From positions 1 through 16,487 of the forward strand of contig JBJEFI010000033.1 of NCBI GenBank assembly GCA_051873875.1: a stretch of DNA of 16,487 nucleotides, in the 5' to 3' direction. The first letter of the stretch is position 1; every line of letters starts with the position of its first letter. This document shows positions 5,501-12,432 of the stretch, one piece after another. A program made the position numbers and the translations under genes. The notes below the pieces were generated by a model. That model was not told the DNA's origin and searched no databases. It saw only the letters and a list, made by a program, of their open reading frames with translations. This DNA comes from JBJEFI01 sp051873875. GTDB taxonomy: Bacteria; Bacillota; Bacilli; Bacillales; Bacillaceae_G.

Positions 5501-6550
5501 ATGAATAAAAAGGTAATTTCAATGGTGTTGGCAACGACAATGCTTTTAGGTGCTTGTGGCAAAAGCGAAGAAAAGAAAGAAAATGGAACGAAAGATACAG
5601 CAATTAAAATTGGGATGGTAACAGATACAAATGGTGTAGATGATAAATCATTTAACCAATCAGCATGGGAAGGAATCAAAAAAATCGGTGAACACAATGG
5701 TTTAACAGAAGGAAAAGATTACCGATACATTCAATCCATGAGTGAAGCAGAATTCATTCCAAATTTAACTAAGTTTGGAGAAGCAAATTTTGATATTACG
5801 TTTGGAATTGGTTATTTATTAGAAAGTGCAATGGAGAATGTAGCAGCACAATTTCCAACGAATAACTTTGCAATTGTGGATGCTGTAGCAAAAGGAGATA
5901 ACATCGCAAGTATTACATTTAAAGAAAATGAAGGTTCATTCTTAGCTGGTGTTGTAGCTGGTTTAGCAACAAAAACAGATAAGGTTGGATTTGTAGGTGG
6001 AATCAAAACAGAACTGATTGAAAAGTTTGAATATGGATTCCGTGCAGGTGTTGAAGCGGTAAATCCAAAAGCGCAAGTAATTGTAGAATATGCGCAAGCA
6101 TTTGATAAACCAGAACGCGGGGCACAAATTGCATCAGCGATGTATAGCCAACAAGCAGATATTATCTATCAAGCTGCTGGTGGATCTGGAAATGGTGTTT
6201 TCACAGAGGCGAAAAACCGTGCAAAAAAAGGTGAAAAAGTATGGGTAATTGGTGTAGACCGTGATCAACATCAAGAAGGTATGCCGGAAAATGTAACATT
6301 AACATCAATGGTCAAGGATGTAGGTTTAGCCGTAGATAACGTTGTTCAACAAACAATGGATGGGAAATTCCCAGGTGGTGAAGTTGTTTCTTTAGGTATT
6401 AAAGAAAATGGTGTATCTCTATCTAGCAATGAAGAAAATATTAAATCTATTGATCCAACAATTTTAGAAAAAGTAAATGAGTATAAAGAAAAAATCATCA
6501 ATGGTGAAATTAAAGTACCAAGTACACTAGCAGAATATAAAAACCGATAA
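5501..6550 (+). CDS. nupN: BMP-family nucleoside-binding lipoprotein of an ABC importer
   Basis: The 349-residue product is the extracellular solute-binding protein that captures purine nucleosides and delivers them to the permeases encoded downstream. It starts with a lipoprotein signal peptide: KK, a hydrophobic stretch and lipobox LLGAC with the lipidated cysteine at residue 19. The PnrA/BMP signature is clear: KIGMVTDTNGVDDKSFNQSA after the linker, FGIGYLLESAM, and the ligand-contact segment VIGVDRDQHQ. An in-frame upstream start at 5453 lies inside the terminator and is rejected; the ATG at 5501 follows AGGAGAG (5488-5494). It is the first gene of the unit after the riboswitch. Bacillus subtilis NupN has the same family, gene order and guanosine-uptake role; the exact substrate here is inferred. 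Confidence 0.93.
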   Translation: MNKKVISMVLATTMLLGACGKSEEKKENGTKDTAIKIGMVTDTNGVDDKSFNQSAWEGIKKIGEHNGLTEGKDYRYIQSMSEAEFIPNLTKFGEANFDITFGIGYLLESAMENVAAQFPTNNFAIVDAVAKGDNIASITFKENEGSFLAGVVAGLATKTDKVGFVGGIKTELIEKFEYGFRAGVEAVNPKAQVIVEYAQAFDKPERGAQIASAMYSQQADIIYQAAGGSGNGVFTEAKNRAKKGEKVWVIGVDRDQHQEGMPENVTLTSMVKDVGLAVDNVVQQTMDGKFPGGEVVSLGIKENGVSLSSNEENIKSIDPTILEKVNEYKEKIINGEIKVPSTLAEYKNR

Positions 6551-6560
6551 AATTATGTGG

Positions 6561-6599
6561 AAGACTGTCTGTTTCAATGACTGGATTAGACAGTCTTTT
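6561..6599 (+). terminator. intra-operon hairpin between lipoprotein and ATPase genes, weak terminator or mRNA stabiliser
   Basis: AAGACTGTCT (6561-6570) and AGACAGTCTT (6588-6597) form a perfect 10-base stem with a 17-base loop, followed by only TTTT. The poor U-tract suggests partial termination or protection of the upstream mRNA end. Either would give more binding protein than ATPase and permease, as is usual in importer operons. Confidence 0.55.
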
Positions 6600-6621
6600 C
6601 CATCTTAAAGGAGATGTATTC

Positions 6622-8148
6622 ATGCCGTATGCAGTAGAAATGAAAGAAATTACAAAAGTGTTCCCTGGTATTGTTGCTAACGATAACATTACCCTTCAAT
6701 TAAAAAAGGGAGAAATTCATGCTTTATTGGGTGAAAATGGGGCTGGAAAATCGACCTTAATGAATGTGTTATTTGGATTGTATCAACCAGAACATGGAGA
6801 GATTAAAGTAAATGGCAATCGAGTAAAAATCACAAATCCAAATGTGGCCAATGATTTAGGGATTGGAATGGTTCATCAGCATTTCATGTTAGTTCCTACT
6901 TTTACAGTAGTAGAAAACATTATTCTTGGAAGAGAAACAAGAAAAGGTATTAATGTTGATATTAAGAAAGCGACGAAAGAAATTCAAGCTTTATCAGAAC
7001 AGTACGGATTAAGTATAGATGTATCAGCTAAAGTAGAAGATATTTCAGTTGGTATGCAACAACGAGTTGAAATTTTAAAAACATTATATCGTGGTGCGGA
7101 TATATTAATTTTTGATGAGCCAACTGCGGTGCTAACACCACAAGAAATTCAAGAATTAATAAGCATTATGAATCGTCTTGTTAAAGAAGGAAAATCCATT
7201 ATTTTAATTACTCATAAATTAAAGGAAATTATGCAGGTATGTGATCGTTGTACCGTTATTCGAAAAGGAAAAGGAATTGGTACAGTAGACGTTGCAAATA
7301 CAAATGAAGAAGAATTAGCGGCTTTAATGGTCGGACGTCAGGTGAGTTTTAAAACAGAGAAGGCATCAGCTAATCCAAAAGATGTGATATTAAAGCTAGA
7401 AAATGTCTCGGCTTTCGATACACGAAATATCCAAGTATTAAAGGATGTTAATCTAGAAGTAAAAGGCGGAGAAATTCTTGGGATTGCTGGAATTGAAGGC
7501 AATGGTCAAAGTGAATTAATAGAAGTCATTACTGGATTAAAACGTGTGACAAGTGGACAAATTCTCTTAAATGGTAAGCAAATAAGCAACTTGCGGACAA
7601 GAGATATAACAGAACATGGTATAGGACATATTCCCGAAGATCGTCATAAGCATGGATTAGTACTAGATTTTTCTGTTCGTGACAATATGGTCCTTCAAAC
7701 GTATTATCAACAACCATATTCGAATTATGGTGTAATGAAGTTTGGAGAAATTGCCTCAAAAGCAACAAAATTAGTAGAAGAATTTGATGTACGTACACCA
7801 AGTTTAGATACACCAGCTCGGGCATTATCTGGTGGGAATCAACAAAAAATGATTATTGCTCGAGAAGTAGATCGTTCTCCAGATTTATTAATTGCTGCTC
7901 AGCCAACTCGAGGTTTAGATGTAGGTGCAATTGAATTTATCCATAAAAGATTAATAGAAGAACGAGATAAAGGAAAAGCAGTATTACTTGTTTCTTTAGA
8001 GTTAGATGAAATTTTAAATGTGAGTGATCGAATTGCAGTCATGTTTGAAGGTGAAATTGTTGCCATCGTAAATACAAAAGAAACAGATGAACAGGCATTA
8101 GGTATGCTAATGGCTGGAGGACAGCAAGAGAAGGCAGGGAAGAGATAA
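6622..8148 (+). CDS. nupO: nucleoside ABC importer ATPase with two ABC domains
   Basis: This 508-residue protein carries two nucleotide-binding domains in one chain, as in RbsA/NupO-type importers, and powers uptake at the inner face of the membrane. Domain 1 has Walker A GENGAGKST (37-45), a degenerate signature ISVGMQQ (141-147) and Walker B ILIFDEP (161-167). Domain 2 has GIEGNGQS (290-297) in place of Walker A, without the lysine, a good signature LSGGNQQ (402-408) and LLIAAQPTRGLD (422-433), where the catalytic glutamate is glutamine. These asymmetries are normal for this family, in which each composite site uses parts of both domains. The ATG at 6622 is chosen because AAAGGAGAT lies just upstream; an earlier ATG at 6577 falls inside the hairpin loop. 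Its stop overlaps the next start (TAATG). Confidence 0.95.
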   Translation: MPYAVEMKEITKVFPGIVANDNITLQLKKGEIHALLGENGAGKSTLMNVLFGLYQPEHGEIKVNGNRVKITNPNVANDLGIGMVHQHFMLVPTFTVVENIILGRETRKGINVDIKKATKEIQALSEQYGLSIDVSAKVEDISVGMQQRVEILKTLYRGADILIFDEPTAVLTPQEIQELISIMNRLVKEGKSIILITHKLKEIMQVCDRCTVIRKGKGIGTVDVANTNEEELAALMVGRQVSFKTEKASANPKDVILKLENVSAFDTRNIQVLKDVNLEVKGGEILGIAGIEGNGQSELIEVITGLKRVTSGQILLNGKQISNLRTRDITEHGIGHIPEDRHKHGLVLDFSVRDNMVLQTYYQQPYSNYGVMKFGEIASKATKLVEEFDVRTPSLDTPARALSGGNQQKMIIAREVDRSPDLLIAAQPTRGLDVGAIEFIHKRLIEERDKGKAVLLVSLELDEILNVSDRIAVMFEGEIVAIVNTKETDEQALGMLMAGGQQEKAGKR

Positions 8149-9206
8149 TGAAAAAAGTGTTAAAGAATGAACGAATGTTAAATATAATGGTTCCTCTTTT
8201 ATCTGCTGTATTTGGATTAGTAGTTGGAGCCATTGTTATGATAATAAGTGGTTATGATCCAATAGAAGGTTATCGCTCATTGATTAATGGAATGATTGGT
8301 ACACCACGTGCCATCGGCGAAACATTACGTGCAGCAATTCCCCTTATTTTAACTGGTGGTTCGGTGGCTTTTGCATTTCGAACGGGTTTATTTAACATTG
8401 GGGTAGAGGGACAACTATTGGTTGGATGGCTAGCGGCAGTATTAGTTGGTATTTATGTAGATTTACCAATGGTTCTTCATATTCCATTAGCGATTTTAGT
8501 TGCTTTCTTAGCGGGAGCGTTATGGGGATTCATCCCAGGTCTTTTAAAAGGTTTATATCGTGTGAATGAAGTAATCATCACGATTATGTTAAATTATGTT
8601 GCTCTTTATAGTACAGCTTATATTATTAAAGAATTTATGCATGCTGGAAATGAAAAAACAGAAGTCGTGAAAGAAACAGCATCATTATCATCTGATTTTT
8701 TAAGTAGCATAACAGGTTCTTCTCGCTTTCACTGGGGATTTCTTGTTGCGATTATTGCCATGATTGTGATGAGCTTTATTCTTTCTAAAACAACATTAGG
8801 TTATGAATTAAAAGCGGTTGGATTTAACCAACATGCTGCTCAATATGCAGGAATGAATGTATCTCGTAATATCATTCTATCCATGAGCATTGCTGGTGGA
8901 TTCGCTGGTTTAGCAGGGGCAGTGGAAGGTTTAGGAACATATGGTTATATGACAGCCACTTCTTCTTTTAGTGGATTAGGTTTCGATGGAATTGCTGTTG
9001 CCTTATTAGGGATGAATAATCCAATTGGAATTATTGTAGCAGCAACGCTATTTGGAGGATTAAAGAGCGGTTCGGCACAAATGAGTTTTGATGCCAATGT
9101 GCCAGCAGAACTAATTAATATTATTATTGCATGTATTATTTTCTTTGTTGCATGCAGTTATTTAGTTCGTTTTGCATTGAAACGTCTAGTGAAGGAGGAA
9201 AACTAA
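8148..9206 (+). CDS. nupP: nucleoside ABC importer permease, first subunit
   Basis: The 352-residue protein is an integral membrane permease of the branched-chain/ribose type (BPD_transp_2). Family landmarks are FRTGLFNIGVEGQLL, where the glycine-rich NIGVEGQ segment begins the transport core, NEVIITIMLNYVALY, and a late cytoplasmic stretch GLGFDGIAVALLGMNNPIG that would contact the ATPase. Several strongly hydrophobic segments span the chain, and it starts with a basic cytoplasmic tail (KKVLKNER). The ATG shares its first base with the stop codon of the ATPase gene, so translation is probably coupled; only a modest GAGAT precedes it. It would form a heterodimer with the product of the next gene. 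Length matches NupP-type permeases. Confidence 0.93.
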   Translation: MKKVLKNERMLNIMVPLLSAVFGLVVGAIVMIISGYDPIEGYRSLINGMIGTPRAIGETLRAAIPLILTGGSVAFAFRTGLFNIGVEGQLLVGWLAAVLVGIYVDLPMVLHIPLAILVAFLAGALWGFIPGLLKGLYRVNEVIITIMLNYVALYSTAYIIKEFMHAGNEKTEVVKETASLSSDFLSSITGSSRFHWGFLVAIIAMIVMSFILSKTTLGYELKAVGFNQHAAQYAGMNVSRNIILSMSIAGGFAGLAGAVEGLGTYGYMTATSSFSGLGFDGIAVALLGMNNPIGIIVAATLFGGLKSGSAQMSFDANVPAELINIIIACIIFFVACSYLVRFALKRLVKEEN

Positions 9207-9207
9207 C

Positions 9208-10167
9208 ATGAGTTTATTAGAAATTCTTGCAATGATTATTTCTAGTACACTATATACGTCTGCTCCTCTTATTTTAGCAGCTCTTGGTGGTGTATTTAGT
9301 GAGCGTAGTGGTATTGTAAATATTGGTTTAGAAGGTTTTATGATTTTTGGTGCATTTGTCGGTATTTCATTTACATTATTAACAGAATCTTCTCTTGGTG
9401 CTTCTGCTCCATGGATTGCAATTATTGTAGCAGGTATTTTGACAGGAATTTTTGCTTTTTTACATGCCATTGCCACAATTAAATTTAAAGCAGACCAAGT
9501 TATTAGTGGGGTTGCGATTAATTTTTTAGCACTAGGGATTGGTGTCTTTGCAATTAGAAAGTTGTTTGGAGCGGGTCAAACTGATTTCATTCAACATCGT
9601 ATTAATAAAATTGATGTTCCAATTTTATCGGATATTCCAGTAATTGGTGATCTTTTCTTTACATCTGTACCATATACGTCCTATCTTGCAATCATTCTTG
9701 CTTTTGTTATTTGGTTCGTTATATATAAAACACCATTTGGTCTTCGTTTGCGTGCAGTTGGTGAACATCCACAAGCGGCAGATACAATGGGTGTAAATGT
9801 GGCGAAAATGCAATATTATGGTGTATTATTGTCAGGTGTTTTGGCAGGTATTGGTGGGGCAGTCTATGCTACATCTATTGCCGGGAATTTCTCTGCGGGA
9901 ACGATTACAGGACAGGGTTTCCTGGCCATTGCAGCAATGATTTTCGGGAAGTGGCATCCAATTGGTGCATTATGTACAGCGCTATTTTTTGGATTCGCTG
10001 AAAGTTTAAGTATTACAAGTGGTATGCTACCTGGATTAAATACTATTCCATCTATTGTATTTACGATTTTTCCATACATCTTAACTATTATCGCTTTAAT
10101 TGGTGTTGGAAAAAATACAAACGCACCGAGAGCATTAGGTGTAACGTATGAAAAAGGGAAACGATAG
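9208..10167 (+). CDS. nupQ: nucleoside ABC importer permease, second subunit
   Basis: The 319-residue protein is the partner permease, also of the BPD_transp_2 type. It shows FSERSGIVNIGLEGFMIFGA, the equivalent of NIGVEGQ in its neighbour, then KFKADQVISGVAINFLALGI, and near the C-terminus GQGFLAIAAMIFGKWHPIGA. Membrane helices fill most of the chain. It begins one base after the upstream stop, with GGAGG (9194-9198) inside the end of that gene, so the permeases are made together. It is the last gene of the operon and is followed closely by a strong terminator. Order and sizes match the B. subtilis nupNOPQ guanosine transporter. Confidence 0.93.
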   Translation: MSLLEILAMIISSTLYTSAPLILAALGGVFSERSGIVNIGLEGFMIFGAFVGISFTLLTESSLGASAPWIAIIVAGILTGIFAFLHAIATIKFKADQVISGVAINFLALGIGVFAIRKLFGAGQTDFIQHRINKIDVPILSDIPVIGDLFFTSVPYTSYLAIILAFVIWFVIYKTPFGLRLRAVGEHPQAADTMGVNVAKMQYYGVLLSGVLAGIGGAVYATSIAGNFSAGTITGQGFLAIAAMIFGKWHPIGALCTALFFGFAESLSITSGMLPGLNTIPSIVFTIFPYILTIIALIGVGKNTNAPRALGVTYEKGKR

Positions 10168-10170
10168 TAA

Positions 10171-10207
10171 AAAAGCCATTGAATCCATAGAGGTCAATGG
10201 CTTTTTT
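10171..10207. terminator. terminator of the nucleoside transporter operon, probably bidirectional
   Basis: AAAAGCCATTGA (10171-10182) and TCAATGGCTTTT (10194-10205) form a perfect 12-base stem, with an A-run on the left and a T-run to 10207 on the right. It can therefore stop both the plus-strand operon and the convergent minus-strand gene ending at 10217. Confidence 0.9.
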
Positions 10208-10216
10208 GATCTGTTT

Positions 10217-10543
10217 TTAGAACTTATCCCAATAATAAATCATTGTGGTGATAAAAGAGATGAATGTAAATAGAAGAGAAACAGGAAAGGCAAAGGATTT
10301 TTGTACTTTTAAATGAGGACCGTGATCTTCCTCAACTTTTATAAGAAGTTGTGTTTGTGCCACCATTCGCAAATTGTTAGAAAGTATTCCACCAGTGCTT
10401 GTAAAAATTCGCACAATAATGGTGACAATTAAACTACCGACAAAGAGATATTCCATTATGTTTCCACTTACCAAATAGGAAATACCCCACGCTATCCCCA
10501 ATGTTATGGCAAAGATAAGTACTGTTGTTATTATTTTTTTCAT
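10217..10543 (-). CDS. small membrane protein, paralogue of the product of 10731-11057
   Basis: I do not recognise the family. The 108-residue product has three hydrophobic segments: about residues 4-25 (after MKKII), 31-47 (YLFVGSLIVTIIVRIF) and 85-104 (FPVSLLFTFISFITTMIYYW). The middle loop carries LLIKVEEDHGPH. It aligns without gaps over its whole length to the upstream gene product, with roughly 40% identity by hand count; shared landmarks are AWGI, RIFTS/RLFTS, NNL, QLLIKV and IYYW near the C-terminus. A longer frame starting at 10576 is rejected because AAGGAGAA sits between it and the ATG at 10543. Function is unknown; a membrane-located role is the most that can be said. It shares its terminator with the nucleoside operon. 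Confidence 0.8.
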   Translation of the reverse strand: MKKIITTVLIFAITLGIAWGISYLVSGNIMEYLFVGSLIVTIIVRIFTSTGGILSNNLRMVAQTQLLIKVEEDHGPHLKVQKSFAFPVSLLFTFISFITTMIYYWDKF

Positions 10544-10730
10544 ATAAATTCTCCTTATTAGAAGTGTAGGTTTCATATGTCAAATTTCCTGTATCTTCTC
10601 TAAAATAAGTAAGTTTTTTATAAAGATTGCATTGTTTTATACATGATGAAAGCTACTTGATTGTTCTCGATATGCAATCTATTCGATATAGCGAATCATT
10701 TTCCTTCTAATAGGTTTAGGTAGCATATGT

Positions 10731-11057
10731 TCAGTACTTTTCCCAATAATAAATAATCATAGCAAGGAAACAAATCATTGTGTATATAAGGGATGCAGTA
10801 AAAGCATAAGATGTGTTCGTTTGTGGGGAAGGATTACGAACTTCATCCACCTTAATAAGTAGTTGAGCTTGTGTAGCAAGTTGAAGGTTATTTAGGAAGA
10901 ACCCAACTGAACTTGTAAAGAGCCTGATGACGATTGTTAAAAAGAGACTAGAGAAAAAGAGATAATCAATGGCAGTTCCACCTATAAAATGAGCAATTCC
11001 CCATGCACCGCTAATAGTTAGGGCTAAAACGAATAGTCCAATCATTAATTTTTTCAG
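10731..11057 (-). CDS. small membrane protein with a probable CTG start, paralogue of the product of 10217-10543
   Basis: This is the upstream copy of the pair. The only ribosome binding site is a near-perfect AAGGAGGTGATT (GGAGG at minus strand 11070-11066). Eight bases after GGAGG stands CTG (11057-11055). No ATG, GTG or TTG is available at a proper distance: the in-frame GTG overlaps the binding site itself and the first in-frame ATG is 20 bases away. Starting at CTG gives 108 residues beginning MKKLMIGLF, exactly the length of the paralogue and aligned to its MKKIITTVL from residue 1. Three membrane segments are predicted as in the paralogue. Function is unknown. A start at the ATG four codons further in is the alternative. 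Confidence 0.75.
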   Translation of the reverse strand: MKKLMIGLFVLALTISGAWGIAHFIGGTAIDYLFFSSLFLTIVIRLFTSSVGFFLNNLQLATQAQLLIKVDEVRNPSPQTNTSYAFTASLIYTMICFLAMIIYYWEKY

Positions 11058-11065
11058 ATGAATCA

Positions 11066-11101
11066 CCTCCTTAAATAATAGTAATTTATAATTATATTAT
11101 A
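11066..11101 (-). promoter_or_regulatory. -10 box and strong ribosome binding site of the small membrane protein gene
   Basis: On the minus strand TATAAT (11101-11096) is followed about 25 bases later by the near-consensus AAGGAGGTGATT, which sets the unusual CTG start. The -35 region is poor, so the promoter call is moderate. Confidence 0.45.
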
Positions 11102-11237
11102 CAAAATTTTCTTTTTAATATCATTTTAATAATAAGTTAAAAGTATTACAGAAATCTTGTAATAACGACATGAAAAAAGGGGGGGAGAAAGTAGAATTTG
11201 TCGAATATATTTTTAAAGGAAGATTTTTAAACCATAA

Positions 11238-11429
11238 AATTTATATAAAAATGTAATTATCTCCGGGATCCTTCTTGAAAAAGCACATGATTATGTATAT
11301 ACACCAGATTTGTTAATGACAATTGCATTTGCAAGTAGTCAGCTTTCAACGAAAGAGCATTATACAATCTCTCCAAAAATCAATTCTCCACTTGCTATCT
11401 CATTAGGTAGAAGTTTTCATTTGTACTAG
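11238..11429 (+). pseudogene. possible relic of a decayed gene, family not recognised
   Basis: A 63-codon open stretch lies between in-frame stops, with protein-like composition (for example EKAHDYVYTPDLLMTIAFAS and STKEHYTISPKINSPL), but it has no start codon with a ribosome binding site. A second coding-like piece in another frame follows at about 11433-11519 (DIFVKWTWLDENDKRNVAY). Together they suggest the remains of one or more genes broken by frameshifts. I cannot name a parent family, and chance open frames are possible in such a short stretch. Confidence 0.3.
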
Positions 11430-11655
11430 CTTAAGCTAATATAAAGGACATTTTCGTCAAATGGACATGGCTTGATGAGAATGACAAACGAAACGTAGCA
11501 TACATGCAATGCCATTTCTAAGCAAAAATCCACGTTTTATTTTTATTAGAAAAGAAAAAGTAAAGGATTTTAAATTCTGAAAAAGATTAAGAGGGAATTT
11601 GAAAAAATAAATATAGGATTATTTTTATGAATTTCTGTTAATTATTGTCTATTTT
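11430..11655. other. AT-rich spacer upstream of the ABC exporter
   Basis: Apart from the short coding-like piece at its left end, I see no gene, hairpin or repeat here. It completes a 660-base stretch (11058-11717) without a convincing gene. Confidence 0.5.
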
Positions 11656-11684
11656 TTCAGATTGGTCTACTATAGAAGTATAAT
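11656..11684 (+). promoter_or_regulatory. sigma-A type promoter of the ABC exporter pair
   Basis: A perfect TATAAT (11679-11684) has TTCAGA (11656-11661), four of six matches to the -35 consensus, exactly 17 bases upstream. The inferred start site is about 25 bases before the first gene's ribosome binding site. Confidence 0.55.
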
Positions 11685-11717
11685 AAAAAAATCCATTTTT
11701 TTCTGGAGGGGATATAA

Positions 11718-12419
11718 ATGGCGTATATAGAGGTCATTCATAGCTATAAACGATATCACATGGGGGATACGATTATTGTTGCGAATGATGATGTGAATTT
11801 TTCCATTGAAAAAGGAGAATTTGTCGTAATGGTTGGTGCGTCTGGGGCAGGGAAATCAACCGTTTTAAATATATTAGGTGGAATGGATAAAAATGATGAA
11901 GGGCAAGTCATTATAGATGGTGTTGATATTGCTAAGTTCAATGAACGCCAATTAACTACTTATCGAAGAAAAGATATTGGCTTTGTTTTTCAGTTTTATA
12001 ATTTGATTCCAAATTTAACTGCATTGGAAAATGTGGAATTAGCATCGCAAATTGGGACAAATCCATTAGATCCACGACAAGTATTAATAGATGTGGGATT
12101 AGAAGAACGGTTAGATAACTTCCCTGCTCAATTATCTGGTGGGGAGCAACAACGTGTGGCAATTGCCAGGGCAATCGCTAAAAGACCGAAGTTACTTCTT
12201 TGTGATGAACCAACAGGGGCTCTTGATTATAAGACAGGGAAAGCAGTTCTGAAATTATTGCAAGAAACATGTATAAAAACAGGAACGACCGTTATTGTTA
12301 TTACCCATAATGCAGCCATTACGCCAATTGCTGATAGGGTAATAGAATTCAGAAGTGGGAAAGTAGTAAGGATGCAAGTAAATCATAATCCAGTTTCCAT
12401 CGATACAATCGAATGGTAA
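11718..12419 (+). CDS. ABC exporter ATPase, MacB/LolD type
   Basis: The 233-residue protein is a single-domain ATPase of the group that works with FtsX-like mechanotransmission permeases (MacB, LolD, BceA). Walker A is GASGAGKST (40-48), the Q-loop follows in GFVFQFYNLIPNLTALEN, the signature is LSGGEQQ (139-145), Walker B is LLLCDEPTGALD (159-170) and the switch histidine is in VITHN (H197). All catalytic residues are intact. The ribosome binding site GGAGGGGAT lies just before the ATG. The permease gene starts 13 bases after the stop, so the two form one transport unit. BceA-type systems usually have a neighbouring two-component system; none is present here, so antimicrobial peptide sensing is not supported by context. 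Confidence 0.93.
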   Translation: MAYIEVIHSYKRYHMGDTIIVANDDVNFSIEKGEFVVMVGASGAGKSTVLNILGGMDKNDEGQVIIDGVDIAKFNERQLTTYRRKDIGFVFQFYNLIPNLTALENVELASQIGTNPLDPRQVLIDVGLEERLDNFPAQLSGGEQQRVAIARAIAKRPKLLLCDEPTGALDYKTGKAVLKLLQETCIKTGTTVIVITHNAAITPIADRVIEFRSGKVVRMQVNHNPVSIDTIEW

Positions 12420-12432
12420 GGAGGCTGTTGGT

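Noticed and set aside
10557..10583. Consensus TTGACA with TAATAA 17 bases downstream on the minus strand, before the 10217-10543 gene
   Set aside because: The resulting start site would fall in or after the ribosome binding site, giving an mRNA without it.
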